Under the pieces are notes generated by a model that was not told where the DNA came from, made no database searches, and worked only from the letters and a program-made list of their open reading frames with translations. Source: Thermoproteota archaeon (GTDB lineage: Archaea; Thermoproteota; Methanomethylicia; Methanomethylicales; B66-G16). Taken from it: 6,616 nt of DNA. The translations under genes were made by a program, and so were the position numbers. This document shows positions 1-6,240 of this stretch, piece after piece. Where the stretch lies: positions 1-6,616 of the forward strand of contig QMQV01000079.1 of assembly GCA_003649085.1 (NCBI GenBank), read 5' to 3'. Within the stretch, counting starts at the first letter, position 1. Each line of letters begins with the position of its first letter.

Positions 1-438
1 GCTTATGGTCTTGCTGGCTTAAGAGTCGGCTACATGGTTGCTAGTGATGAAATCATCAAGTGGGTGAAAGTTGCCGAACCCCCATTTAACGTTAATGCGG
101 CTGCACAATATGCTGTTGAAGCCATAGCGCTTAGAGCTGATGACTTTAAGAGATGCATTGCTAAAGTTAAGGAGGAGCGTGAATACCTTTATTCGCAGCT
201 CACAAAACTTGATGGCGTTAAGCCATTTAAATCATCTGCCAACTTCATTATGTTAAAAGTTGTTAAGGAGGGCTGGAACTCCTCCAAGCTCGTAAACGCG
301 CTACTCAACAAGGGGGTTGCTGTTAGAGATCGAGGAAATCTACCCAAGATAGAGAATTGCATAAGGGTTACTGTTGGGACAAGGGACATGAACAACTTGT
401 TCCTAAACGCTTTAAAGGAGGTTTTACATGGAAGTTAA
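1..438 (+). CDS. hisC: Histidinol-phosphate aminotransferase, C-terminal part (5' truncated by window edge)
   Basis: The reading frame is open from the first base, and 145 codons precede the TAA stop, so this is the C-terminal part of a longer protein. The visible part begins AYGLAGLRVGY, the fold-type I aminotransferase motif that follows the PLP-binding lysine. That lysine lies just outside the window. The Arg at residue 8 of the visible part is the expected PLP-phosphate contact, and the Arg in IRVTVGT (about residue 122) is the expected substrate-carboxylate contact. The family converts imidazole-acetol phosphate and glutamate to histidinol phosphate in the cytosol. The ATG at position 34 is internal and should not be taken as the start. 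Placement directly before hisB supports HisC over other class I/II aminotransferases, which share these motifs. The last 11 bases overlap a micro-ORF at 428-460. Confidence 0.9.
   Translation, partial: AYGLAGLRVGYMVASDEIIKWVKVAEPPFNVNAAAQYAVEAIALRADDFKRCIAKVKEEREYLYSQLTKLDGVKPFKSSANFIMLKVVKEGWNSSKLVNALLNKGVAVRDRGNLPKIENCIRVTVGTRDMNNLFLNALKEVLHGS
417..422 (+). promoter_or_regulatory. Strong Shine-Dalgarno motif (GGAGGT) inside the end of hisC
   Basis: AAAGGAGGTT at about 414-423 is the best match to the archaeal anti-Shine-Dalgarno found in the his operon. It sits 5 bases before the ATG at 428, which opens only a 10-codon ORF. It is about 40 bases from the hisB start, too far to serve that start directly. 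Confidence 0.6.
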
Positions 439-460
439 GGTGTTCTTAAAAGGCTTTTGA
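428..460 (+). other. 10-codon micro-ORF between hisC and hisB (possible coupler, leader or frameshifted hisB start)
   Basis: The ATG at 428 has an excellent Shine-Dalgarno 5 bases upstream. The ORF reads MEVKVFLKGF and stops at TGA 458-460, one base before the hisB GTG at 462. It overlaps the last 11 bases of hisC in another frame. The peptide holds no histidine, so a classical his attenuator leader is unlikely. It could deliver ribosomes to hisB by stop-restart. Alternatively, a +1 slip at the TTTT run (455-458) before TGA would join it to the hisB frame. It could also be chance, or a one-base sequencing error. No protein evidence can be drawn from so few codons. Confidence 0.3.
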
Positions 461-461
461 A

Positions 462-1040
462 GTGATGAGCTTGAGGACAGGTAGGATTAGCAGGAAAACT
501 AAGGAAGTTGAAGTTGTCGTCGAAGTCAAGCTCGATGGGGATGGGGTTTTTGAAGGGACAACCAGCTTCAAGTTTCTAGACCATATGATTAAGACTCTAT
601 GCTTCTTCAGCAACTTAGATCTTAAGGTTGAAGCTAAGGGGGATTTAACGCATCACGTAATTGAAGACGTTGGCTTAGCTTTTGGAGAAGCTTACGCTCA
701 AGCACTAGGCTCTAAAGAAGGCATTAACCGCTTTGGATATGCCTATGCACCGATGGACGACGCCTTAGCCTTAGCTGTAGTAGACTTAGGTGGTAGACCC
801 TACTCTCACGTAGACTTTAGCTCCACAGCTTTCGTGATTGAGGATACGCCGATTGAAGACTTAAAGCACTTCATATCTTCGTTTGCTATAGCCTCGAAAG
901 CTACCATACACTTAAAAGTCTTATATGGAGAGAACAACCACCATAAGGTGGAAGCTTCTTTTAAGGCCTTAGCGCTAGCCTTGAAACAAGCATCTAGCTT
1001 ATCTAGCAGAAAAGTGCCCAGCGTTAAGGGGGTTATATAG
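462..1040 (+). CDS. hisB: Imidazoleglycerol-phosphate dehydratase
   Basis: This monofunctional HisB (192 aa) dehydrates imidazole glycerol phosphate to imidazole acetol phosphate using two Mn ions. The expected metal ligands are all visible: His41 in FLDHM, His64, His65 and Glu68 in HHVIED, His136 in KHF, and His160, His161 and Glu164 in NNHHKVEA. DLGGRPY and the C-terminal PSVKGVI are also typical. The usual GDxxxDDHH loop is three residues shorter here (GDLTHH), and the common AKHG after LDHM is replaced by CFFSN. GTG 462 was chosen because AAAAGG lies 8 bases upstream; ATG 465 is the next codon and equally possible. The length is normal, and no phosphatase domain is fused. An upstream micro-ORF ends one base before the start, so translation may be coupled. 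Confidence 0.95.
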   Translation: MMSLRTGRISRKTKEVEVVVEVKLDGDGVFEGTTSFKFLDHMIKTLCFFSNLDLKVEAKGDLTHHVIEDVGLAFGEAYAQALGSKEGINRFGYAYAPMDDALALAVVDLGGRPYSHVDFSSTAFVIEDTPIEDLKHFISSFAIASKATIHLKVLYGENNHHKVEASFKALALALKQASSLSSRKVPSVKGVI

Positions 1041-1042
1041 CC

Positions 1043-1651
1043 ATAGTCAAGGTAGCCATCCTAGACTTAAAGCTTGGAAACCTCCTCAGCATAAAGAAAG
1101 GCTTTGAAAGAGCTGACGCAGAAGCTATTATCACATGCGATGCTAAAGATCTCGCTGCCTGCGACTGCATAGTTTTGCCAGGTGTAGGCGCCTTTAGAGA
1201 CGCTATGGCTAGCATCACGCCACTTAAGGAGGAGCTCTTAAAAGAAGTTTACAGCGGAAAACCCCTACTAGGCGTTTGCCTAGGTCTTCAAATGCTCTTT
1301 GACAGAAGCTTTGAGGGAGGACTTTTTGAAGGCCTCAAGCTAATTAGAGGAGATGCCGTGAAACTTCCACCTGGCGTCAAGATACCTCATATGGGTTGGA
1401 ACACTATACGCATCGTGAGAGAAAACCCGTTATTAGATGGTGTAAAGGACGGCGCTTACGTGTACTTTGTGCATTCATATTACGTTAAGCCATGCGAAGA
1501 CAACGTTATAGTCGCTGAAACCGACTATGGCGTGAAGTTCCCATCTATAGTCTCTAAAGGCTGTCTTTATGGAACTCAGTTTCACCCGGAGAAAAGCGGT
1601 AAAGTTGGCTTAAAGATTTTGAAGAACTTCGTAAGCTTAGTTAAGAGGTAA
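1043..1651 (+). CDS. hisH: Imidazole glycerol phosphate synthase, glutaminase subunit (apparent ATA start)
   Basis: HisH is the class I glutamine amidotransferase that feeds ammonia to HisF. From 1043 the frame gives 202 aa, the normal family length. It opens with VAILDLKLGNLLS (compare the family's DYGxGNLRS). It then shows PGVGAF at 46-51, the nucleophile Cys79 in GVCLGLQ, and His181 and Glu183 in TQFHPEK, which complete the triad. The first ATG, GTG or TTG in frame is the TTG at 1175, which would delete 44 residues including the conserved N-terminal strand and the LPGVG loop region. The frame is closed upstream by TAA at 1025-1027. The only plausible full-length starts are ATA at 1043 or 1037. 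GGGGG at 1028-1032 could act as a Shine-Dalgarno 10 bases before 1043. The gene begins 2 bases after the hisB stop. Function is near certain; the start is not. Confidence 0.93.
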   Translation: MVKVAILDLKLGNLLSIKKGFERADAEAIITCDAKDLAACDCIVLPGVGAFRDAMASITPLKEELLKEVYSGKPLLGVCLGLQMLFDRSFEGGLFEGLKLIRGDAVKLPPGVKIPHMGWNTIRIVRENPLLDGVKDGAYVYFVHSYYVKPCEDNVIVAETDYGVKFPSIVSKGCLYGTQFHPEKSGKVGLKILKNFVSLVKR

Positions 1652-1656
1652 GACGC

Positions 1657-2382
1657 TTGCTGGTAGTACCCGCAATAGACATCTCGAGAGGAAAGTGTGT
1701 TAGGTTTATTAGAGGAAGGCCAGAGGAAGCTATTGTCTACTACAATGACCCAGTTGAGGCTGCTTTAAGGTGGGCTGACGAAGGGGCTAAGCTTCTACAC
1801 GTAGTCGACTTAGACGCTGCCATTGGTTTGGGAGAGAACACCGATGTTATCAAGCGGATAATCAAGGAGGCTAGCGTTAAGGTTCAAGTTGGTGGAGGAA
1901 TTAGAAGCTTTGAAAGAGCAGCACAGCTACTTAACTTAGGAGCATATAGGGTTGTTTTCGGAACGTTAGCGTTCTACAAGCCTGAAGATATTAAGAAAGT
2001 TGTTGAAGTCTACTCTCCAGAACACGTGATGGTTGCCTTAGATCACATTGGAGAAAAGGTCGTAGTTAAAGGTTGGCGTGAAGCTGTAGGCGTTAAGATA
2101 GTTGAAGCTGCTGAAAGAGTCGTTGAAAAGACATGTGCTGGAAGCATTTTAGCTACGTCTGTTGCTCAAGATGGCACATTAGCTGGAATAGATGTATGTA
2201 GTGTAAGGAAGCTTATTGAGAAAGCTAAAGTCCCTGTATATGCAGCCGGCGGCGTCTCAAGCTTAGAGGATATTAAGGAGGTTGCAAAAGTAGGTGCTGC
2301 TGGCGTAGTGGTGGGTAGGGCGCTTTACGAGAAGAGGTTTACGCTTAGGGAGGCTTTAGAGGCTGTTAAAAATGTTGGCTAA
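1657..2382 (+). CDS. hisA: ProFAR isomerase (phosphoribosylformimino-AICAR ribotide isomerase)
   Basis: HisA isomerises ProFAR to PRFAR by an Amadori rearrangement. The 241-aa product is a complete (beta-alpha)8 barrel. Catalytic Asp8 lies in VPAIDIS and the general acid Asp129 in VALDH, both where the family has them. Phosphate-binding glycines appear in VGGGIRS (78-84), AAGGVSS and [17 protein letters not shown] (family usually VDLDGA) and DGTLAGID are further HisA signatures and help separate it from its paralogue HisF. TTG 1657 is the start: it yields the canonical N-terminus MLVVPAIDI and has AGAGGT about 8 bases upstream. It starts 5 bases after the hisH stop, and its end overlaps hisF by 11 bases. 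Confidence 0.96.
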   Translation: MLVVPAIDISRGKCVRFIRGRPEEAIVYYNDPVEAALRWADEGAKLLHVVDLDAAIGLGENTDVIKRIIKEASVKVQVGGGIRSFERAAQLLNLGAYRVVFGTLAFYKPEDIKKVVEVYSPEHVMVALDHIGEKVVVKGWREAVGVKIVEAAERVVEKTCAGSILATSVAQDGTLAGIDVCSVRKLIEKAKVPVYAAGGVSSLEDIKEVAKVGAAGVVVGRALYEKRFTLREALEAVKNVG

Positions 2383-3172
2383 GAGGATCATACCGTGCTT
2401 AGACGTGGATAAGGGGGTTGTGGTTAAAGGCGTTAGCTTTAGAAATCTACGCTATGCTGGAGACCCCCCAACGTTAGCTGCTCTTTACGAGGAGCAGGGA
2501 GCTGACGAGATCGTCTTCTTGGATGTGACAGCATCTCCTGAACATAGGGAGACAATGGTAGATATCGCCAAGAGGACTGCTGAGCAGCTTTCAATACCTT
2601 TTACCATCGGCGGAGGTATTAGGAACTTAGAGGGCATCCGGAGAATGCTGTTTTCCGGAGCGGATAAAGTCTCAATAAACACAGCTGCCGTCAAAAACCC
2701 TAAGCTTATAGAGGAAGCGTCTAAAGTCTTTGGAAGCCAGTGCATCGTGGTTGCTATTGACGCTAAGAGAGTTTACGAAGAAGTTGAAGATAAGACAGTT
2801 GTTGAAACTAAGCAAGGAAGATGCTGGTGGGAAGTTTACATCTACGGAGCTAGGCAGCCAACTGGTTTAGACGCTGTCCAATGGGCTAAGAAGGTTGAGG
2901 AGCTTGGAGCTGGAGAAATCCTCTTAACTAGCATAGACTTCGACGGCACCAAGGCTGGCTACGACATAGAGCTTACCCGCACGGTAAGCGAGGCCGTGAA
3001 CATACCTGTTATAGCGAGCGGTGGAGCCGGCGGACCCGAGCACATCTACCGAGCATTGGTGGATGGCAAGGCTGATGCCGCGTTAGCTGCCTCAATATTC
3101 CACTTCGGCGAATACACTGTAATGGACATTAAGAAGTATTTAGCTGAAAGAGGGGTTGTGGTTAGGCTTTGA
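2372..3172 (+). CDS. hisF: Imidazole glycerol phosphate synthase, cyclase subunit
   Basis: HisF takes ammonia from HisH and converts PRFAR to imidazole glycerol phosphate plus AICAR, the latter returning to purine synthesis. The 266-aa barrel has the catalytic pair Asp11 (PCLDVDKG) and Asp130 (VAIDAKR) at the numbering of the Thermotoga enzyme. Arg5, Lys19, Glu46 and Lys99, the residues known around the ammonia gate and tunnel, also fall at the same positions. IGGGIRN (79-85), [10 protein letters not shown] and IASGGAGG supply phosphate binding. ATG 2372 lies inside the end of hisA, with GAGG 9 bases upstream; TTG 2375 would give an equally normal N-terminus. The gene ends in TTGA, which shares four bases with the next start. 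Confidence 0.97.
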   Translation: MLAKRIIPCLDVDKGVVVKGVSFRNLRYAGDPPTLAALYEEQGADEIVFLDVTASPEHRETMVDIAKRTAEQLSIPFTIGGGIRNLEGIRRMLFSGADKVSINTAAVKNPKLIEEASKVFGSQCIVVAIDAKRVYEEVEDKTVVETKQGRCWWEVYIYGARQPTGLDAVQWAKKVEELGAGEILLTSIDFDGTKAGYDIELTRTVSEAVNIPVIASGGAGGPEHIYRALVDGKADAALAASIFHFGEYTVMDIKKYLAERGVVVRL

Positions 3173-3837
3173 AGGAGAATTTAAAGCTTAGCTTGGAGGA
3201 AGCTGAGAAGATAGCGAGTTCACTAAACTTTGAGAAGCTTAACGGCTTGATACCAGCTATAGCTCAAGACTACGCCACTGGTAGAGTTTTAATGCTGGCT
3301 TTTATGAATAGAGAAGCGCTAGTAAAGACTTTGACTACTGGCGTGATGCACTACTGGAGCAGGAGCAAGAATAGGCTTTGGGTTAAAGGTGAGGAATCTG
3401 GACATTATCAATACGTCAAGGAAGTCTACGTAGATTGCGACAGCGATGCTCTACTGTTTAAAGTTGAGCAAGTGGGTGTTGCATGCCATACGGGAAATGA
3501 ATCGTGTTTTTATAGAAAACTTGAAGCTGGTAAAGTTGAGGAAGTTGGAGCTCCTCCATCAAGCGTCTTAGATGAAGTCTTTGAAGTTATTCTAGAGAGG
3601 CTTTCAAAGCCTAGAGCTGGAAGCTACGTTGCTTCAGTAGCTGAGAAAGGCCTTGACCATTCTTTGCAGAAACTTGGTGAAGAAGTTATTGAATTCATAT
3701 TAGCTATGAAGGGGGCTGATGAAAAAGCTAAGGTTAGTGAAGCTGCAGATGTTTTCTTTCACGCGGAGCTATCTCTAGCGCTTGGGAAACTTCACCTTAA
3801 GGACGTTTTAAATGAGCTTGTCAAGAGGAGAAGGTGA
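3169..3837 (+). CDS. hisI: Bifunctional phosphoribosyl-AMP cyclohydrolase / phosphoribosyl-ATP pyrophosphohydrolase
   Basis: This is a HisI-HisE fusion (HisIE), 222 aa, covering the second and third steps of the pathway. The HisI domain (about 20-120) shows [24 protein letters not shown], the Mg-binding Asp89, 91 and 93 in DCDSD, and the Zn-binding Cys90, Cys106 and Cys113. The cysteine spacing (16 and 7) is that of the characterised archaeal cyclohydrolase. The HisE domain (about 131-222) shows [16 protein letters not shown] (168-176) and EAADVFFH (191-198), the MazG-like acidic metal site. The start TTG 3169 overlaps the hisF stop as TTGA, implying coupling; no strong Shine-Dalgarno is visible. 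Many archaea encode the two activities separately, so the fusion is a useful lineage mark. It is the last his gene before a 112-base non-coding gap. Confidence 0.95.
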   Translation: MKENLKLSLEEAEKIASSLNFEKLNGLIPAIAQDYATGRVLMLAFMNREALVKTLTTGVMHYWSRSKNRLWVKGEESGHYQYVKEVYVDCDSDALLFKVEQVGVACHTGNESCFYRKLEAGKVEEVGAPPSSVLDEVFEVILERLSKPRAGSYVASVAEKGLDHSLQKLGEEVIEFILAMKGADEKAKVSEAADVFFHAELSLALGKLHLKDVLNELVKRRR

Positions 3838-3894
3838 CTAACTCCTCATAGTCTTTGTTGAAAGCTCAATAACAAGCTTATCATGTTAAGCTCC

Positions 3895-3915
3895 TTTATA
3901 ACTGAGTTTTATAAC
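3895..3915 (+). repeat. Tandem TTTATAAC direct repeat upstream of thiW
   Basis: TTTATAAC occurs at 3895-3902 and again at 3908-3915, with starts 13 bases apart. The flanks are similar (CTG after the first, CAG after the second, allowing for one extra base). Both copies resemble TATA boxes and may be alternative promoter elements, or a regulator site next to the box at 3918. No family is assigned. Confidence 0.4.
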
Positions 3916-3917
3916 AG

Positions 3918-3927
3918 CTTATATATT
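3918..3927 (+). promoter_or_regulatory. Probable archaeal TATA box for the thiW unit
   Basis: CTTATATATT is a good archaeal TATA-box match in a 136-base stretch between the hisIE stop and the thiW start. A start about 25 bases downstream would fall near 3948-3950. That would leave a leader of roughly 25 bases containing the Shine-Dalgarno at 3961. The region 3838-3917 holds no ORF and no clear terminator. The only hairpin seen is a weak 6-bp stem (3875-3880 with 3887-3892). Confidence 0.5.
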
Positions 3928-3960
3928 CGATTGCCTTAGCATTTCCGCCTTGAAGCTTAA

Positions 3961-3966
3961 GGAGGG
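3961..3966 (+). promoter_or_regulatory. Shine-Dalgarno that fixes the thiW start
   Basis: AAGGAGGG (about 3959-3966) lies 8 bases before TTG 3974. It is inside the reading frame that would begin at TTG 3950, so it argues for the shorter protein. Confidence 0.65.
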
Positions 3967-3973
3967 AAAGCTG

Positions 3974-4507
3974 TTGACAGCTAGAAAGGTGTCTACCAGA
4001 AAAGTATCCTTTGCCGCGAGCTTGATAGCGCTGGGCGTGGTTTTAGCTACGTTTCTGTGGTTTCCATTTCTATGGACTAAGTGTTATCCAGGTCAACACT
4101 TAGTTAACGCGATTGCAGGCGTACTGCTTGGACCCGTTTGGGCTGCTTTCATAGCCACCTGTATCGGCATTATAAGAAACGCGCTGGGCATAGGCACGGT
4201 ATACGCCTTTCCAGGAGGTATACCTGGAGGAGTTGTCGTCGGCGTCTTTTACTGGCTTTTTAAAAAGCTAAACTTCAAATACCCTGAAGTCGCTGCTCTG
4301 ACAGAGCCTATAGGCACGGTCTTTATAGGAGGCACCATCTCAGTCTATATCGTTGCAGCTATTATGGGTCATGAATCTATGGTGGGGGCGCTCCTACCTA
4401 TATGGTTTGCGTTCGGAGCAAGCTGTGTACCGGGCTGCATTATGGGCTTCGTGATCTTAGGCTTATTGAGGAAGTTAGGCTATACGCGTGAAAGGTTTAC
4501 TAGTTAA
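3974..4507 (+). CDS. thiW: ThiW-family ECF transporter S component (thiamine precursor uptake)
   Basis: This 177-aa integral membrane protein has about five or six hydrophobic segments, beginning near residues 13-33. The signature CYPGQHLVNAIAGVLLGP (37-54), followed by GIIRNALGIGT and AFPGGIPGG, is recognisable as ThiW. ThiW is a substrate-binding S component of energy-coupling-factor transporters thought to import the thiazole precursor of thiamine. It needs EcfT and EcfA subunits, none of which are in the window. TTG 3974 is chosen over TTG 3950 because GGAGG lies 8 bases ahead of it. The basic N-terminus (MTARKVSTRK) suits a cytosolic tail. The gene has its own TATA box and is followed after 21 bases by a P-loop gene, likely in one transcript. 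Substrate is inferred from the family, and a related vitamin-precursor carrier remains possible. Confidence 0.85.
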   Translation: MTARKVSTRKVSFAASLIALGVVLATFLWFPFLWTKCYPGQHLVNAIAGVLLGPVWAAFIATCIGIIRNALGIGTVYAFPGGIPGGVVVGVFYWLFKKLNFKYPEVAALTEPIGTVFIGGTISVYIVAAIMGHESMVGALLPIWFAFGASCVPGCIMGFVILGLLRKLGYTRERFTS

Positions 4508-4528
4508 AGCGCGTTTAAAGCTAAGGCT

Positions 4529-5092
4529 GTGTTGAGCTTAAGAGCACGTGACGTTGTTGGACGTAAGGTGCTCATAATAGGGGATGTTGGAGTAGGTAAG
4601 ACAAGTCTTACAGCTAGACTTCTTGAAGAGCTTTTGGCAATGAACTTGAGAGATATAGTCGTAATAGACTTGGCTCCATCGCATGCTATGTTGAGAGGCG
4701 TTAGAGTGGGGAGTAGGCTTAGGGAGTACACTTTTGCTGTTAAGGAAGTTCGCTACATAGCTGTCGATGGGATTAAAGCTCCTCGATTAGAAGCTAAGTC
4801 TGCTGATGAGCTTTTAAAGCTGGTTGAAGAAAACCGTAGGTTGATAACGCCCATCTTCAAAGAATATTTAGAGAAGCCAAGTGAGGCATTGATAGTTAAC
4901 GACTTATCGATTTTCTTCCACTTTGGAGAGGTCAACGACATCTTGAAGTGTGCAGGAGCTTGTAAGACATTCATAGCGAATGCCTATTATGGAGAAAAGC
5001 TTAGAAATGATTATGGCACATCGATAAGCATTAGGGAAAAGATGTGCGTTGAAGAGTTAATGAAGTATATGGACTTGGTAGTCAAACTTTGA
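4529..5092 (+). CDS. P-loop NTPase of unknown function
   Basis: I do not recognise a named family. The 187-aa soluble protein has a clear Walker A, GDVGVGKTS at 18-26, at the end of the first beta strand. A second hydrophobic strand ends in Asp47 (IVVIDLAP). A probable Walker B strand is LIVNDLS at 121-127, with Asp125. Between them is a charged helical stretch containing APRLE (84-88) and an Asn-rich turn (EENRR). ANAYYG sits near residue 150, and three cysteines are scattered toward the C-terminus. There is no ABC signature (LSGGQ), so it is not the ATPase partner of ThiW, and no NKxD motif for a classical GTPase. GTG 4529 or TTG 4532 could start it; AAGG at 4523-4526 suits the TTG slightly better. 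It follows thiW by 21 bases on the same strand, which suggests co-transcription but not a shared function. Confidence 0.75.
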   Translation: MLSLRARDVVGRKVLIIGDVGVGKTSLTARLLEELLAMNLRDIVVIDLAPSHAMLRGVRVGSRLREYTFAVKEVRYIAVDGIKAPRLEAKSADELLKLVEENRRLITPIFKEYLEKPSEALIVNDLSIFFHFGEVNDILKCAGACKTFIANAYYGEKLRNDYGTSISIREKMCVEELMKYMDLVVKL

Positions 5093-5112
5093 TTCCGACA
5101 CCTACGTTGATG

Positions 5113-6150
5113 CTATGGGCCTATATGCCCAATACTCGTCTGAACTATCACGTTCTTTAACCCTGTCGACTCCAACACCCTCTTAACCTTTAGCATCTCA
5201 AAGGGGCTTGGTCTTACCAAATCTAGCCTCTTATAAGCTGGGAAATAGTCTAAAACGCATAGTTGAACGCTCTTGTTTATTGAGGCTAGCTTTTCGCCAA
5301 ATTCCCTCACCTCATCTAATGTGATGAAAGCGCTATTGTATGGTAAGCCTACGCCTAAGAACACCTTGTCGATGTGTCTCTCGCAGATGTATTCGATAGC
5401 TCTCCACGAGGTTTCAAGGTAGCGTTTAGCTAAGCTCTCATTTCTTATATCGGTAATCTCCATAAACGTCTTGACGTATAGCCCCTTTGGCTCAACACCA
5501 ATATCAGTTACGCCCACTTCAACTAGCTCATCTATGTAGTCTTCTGTTAACAAGGTGCCGTTGCTATCTAAGTGAAGCCTAGCTTTATCATCTGGGTTAA
5601 GCTCTTTAAGCTTCTTGAAAAACTGTATAAGCCATTTTCTGTTCAACGTGGGCTCTCCACCGCTTATAGCCATTCGATCAACTCCATAAATTCTCCTAGC
5701 CTTTGAAACTTTTAAAGCAGCTTCTTCAGGCGTTATCGGCTTTGACCATCGGTCATAGGTTACGTCAAAGTTTTGACATTGTGGACAGCGTAAATTGCAC
5801 CCAGCAACCCATATAGCCACTTCAATATATCTCCCAGCTCTCTTATACCACCATGGAGTAGCCTTGCCTCCTACAGTATGTGGCTGTGGCCCGTGTACGA
5901 TTCTTAAAGGCTTTACTTTAGAGTAGTCGGTGTCTATCTTCATGCCGTCCTCCAACATGGTTATACAAGCTGGCTTAACCTGCCCAGATATCATTAAACT
6001 ACAAGCATAGCAGCCCCCTGTGCAACATAGCGCTGCTGGCTTATCGTGGCTTGGAGCATCGCTAAACTCGTAGCCTATGCTCTCTAAGAACTCCTTGACT
6101 GTCATCTTTCTATTGACTTCGTATGCTACTCCGTTTACCTCGACTTTCAC
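5113..6150 (-). CDS. Radical SAM protein (PflA-like) with N-terminal [2Fe-2S] ferredoxin-like domain
   Basis: Numbered from GTG at 6150, the product is 345 aa. Residues 1-75 look like a [2Fe-2S] domain: VEVNGVAYEV, then Cys42, Cys47, Cys50 and Cys62 (C-x4-C-x2-C-x11-C), then EDGMKIDT. This spacing is that of CoxS-type small subunits of molybdenum hydroxylases. The radical SAM core follows, with CNLRCPQC (Cys118, 122, 125: CX3CX2C) binding the [4Fe-4S] cluster and SGGEPT at 163-168 for SAM binding. LHLDSNGTLL resembles activase-type enzymes related to pyruvate formate-lyase activase. The target is unknown. An AmmeMemoRadiSam-type or other glycyl-radical-activase-like role is possible but unproved. 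GTG 6150 is preferred because GGAGAGG ends 6 bases before it; TTG 6165 would add five residues without a good Shine-Dalgarno. It converges on the P-loop gene (20-base gap) and diverges from the MobA-like gene. Confidence 0.85.
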   Translation of the reverse strand: MKVEVNGVAYEVNRKMTVKEFLESIGYEFSDAPSHDKPAALCCTGGCYACSLMISGQVKPACITMLEDGMKIDTDYSKVKPLRIVHGPQPHTVGGKATPWWYKRAGRYIEVAIWVAGCNLRCPQCQNFDVTYDRWSKPITPEEAALKVSKARRIYGVDRMAISGGEPTLNRKWLIQFFKKLKELNPDDKARLHLDSNGTLLTEDYIDELVEVGVTDIGVEPKGLYVKTFMEITDIRNESLAKRYLETSWRAIEYICERHIDKVFLGVGLPYNSAFITLDEVREFGEKLASINKSVQLCVLDYFPAYKRLDLVRPSPFEMLKVKRVLESTGLKNVIVQTSIGHIGP

Positions 6151-6240
6151 TAAGCTCCTCTCCAAAGCACTTTTTCACATGCTAGGCATATCAGCTTTGA
6201 CTCCTTTCGAAAGATTTAGAGGTCTTAAGCTGCTAAGCTA
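6151..6240. promoter_or_regulatory. Divergent intergenic region with a 10-bp palindrome
   Basis: This stretch of 90 bases separates two divergent genes, so it must hold or overlap both promoters. CTTTCGAAAG at 6204-6213 is a perfect palindrome and a candidate operator. The adjacent ATTTAGA (6214-6220) is a weak TATA-like stretch. It sits about 25 bases before GTG 6241, which would make the MobA-like mRNA nearly leaderless. Its complement, TCTAAAT, could serve the minus-strand gene with a leader of about 40 bases. Both TATA assignments are tentative. Confidence 0.35.

Noticed and set aside
34..438. hisC starting at ATG 34
   Set aside because: The conserved AYGLAGLRVGY motif is encoded in frame before it, so this Met is internal and the gene is cut by the window edge.
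1175..1651. hisH starting at TTG 1175 (158 aa)
   Set aside because: It would lose 44 residues of conserved amidotransferase N-terminus that are plainly encoded in frame upstream.
2485..2745. Minus-strand ORF inside hisF, and similar antisense ORFs elsewhere in the his genes and the P-loop gene
   Set aside because: They lie wholly or almost wholly within well-supported genes, resemble no protein I recognise, and have no evident promoter.
3875..3892. Hairpin AGCTTA / TAAGCT as hisIE terminator
   Set aside because: The stem is only 6 bp, AT-rich, and lacks a following T run; AGCTTA is also very common across the window.
3838..3949. TPP riboswitch ahead of thiW
   Set aside because: A CTGAG is present but the other conserved aptamer segments are absent and the space is too short.
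3950..3973. N-terminal extension of thiW from TTG 3950
   Set aside because: The strong Shine-Dalgarno lies inside this extension and points to TTG 3974; TTG 3950 sits near the predicted transcription start.
4529..5092. P-loop gene as the ECF ATPase for ThiW
   Set aside because: There is no ABC signature, Q-loop or H-loop arrangement, and the protein is too short for an EcfA subunit.
6178..6180. Minus-strand ATG upstream of the radical SAM gene as its start
   Set aside because: It is followed immediately by TGA.
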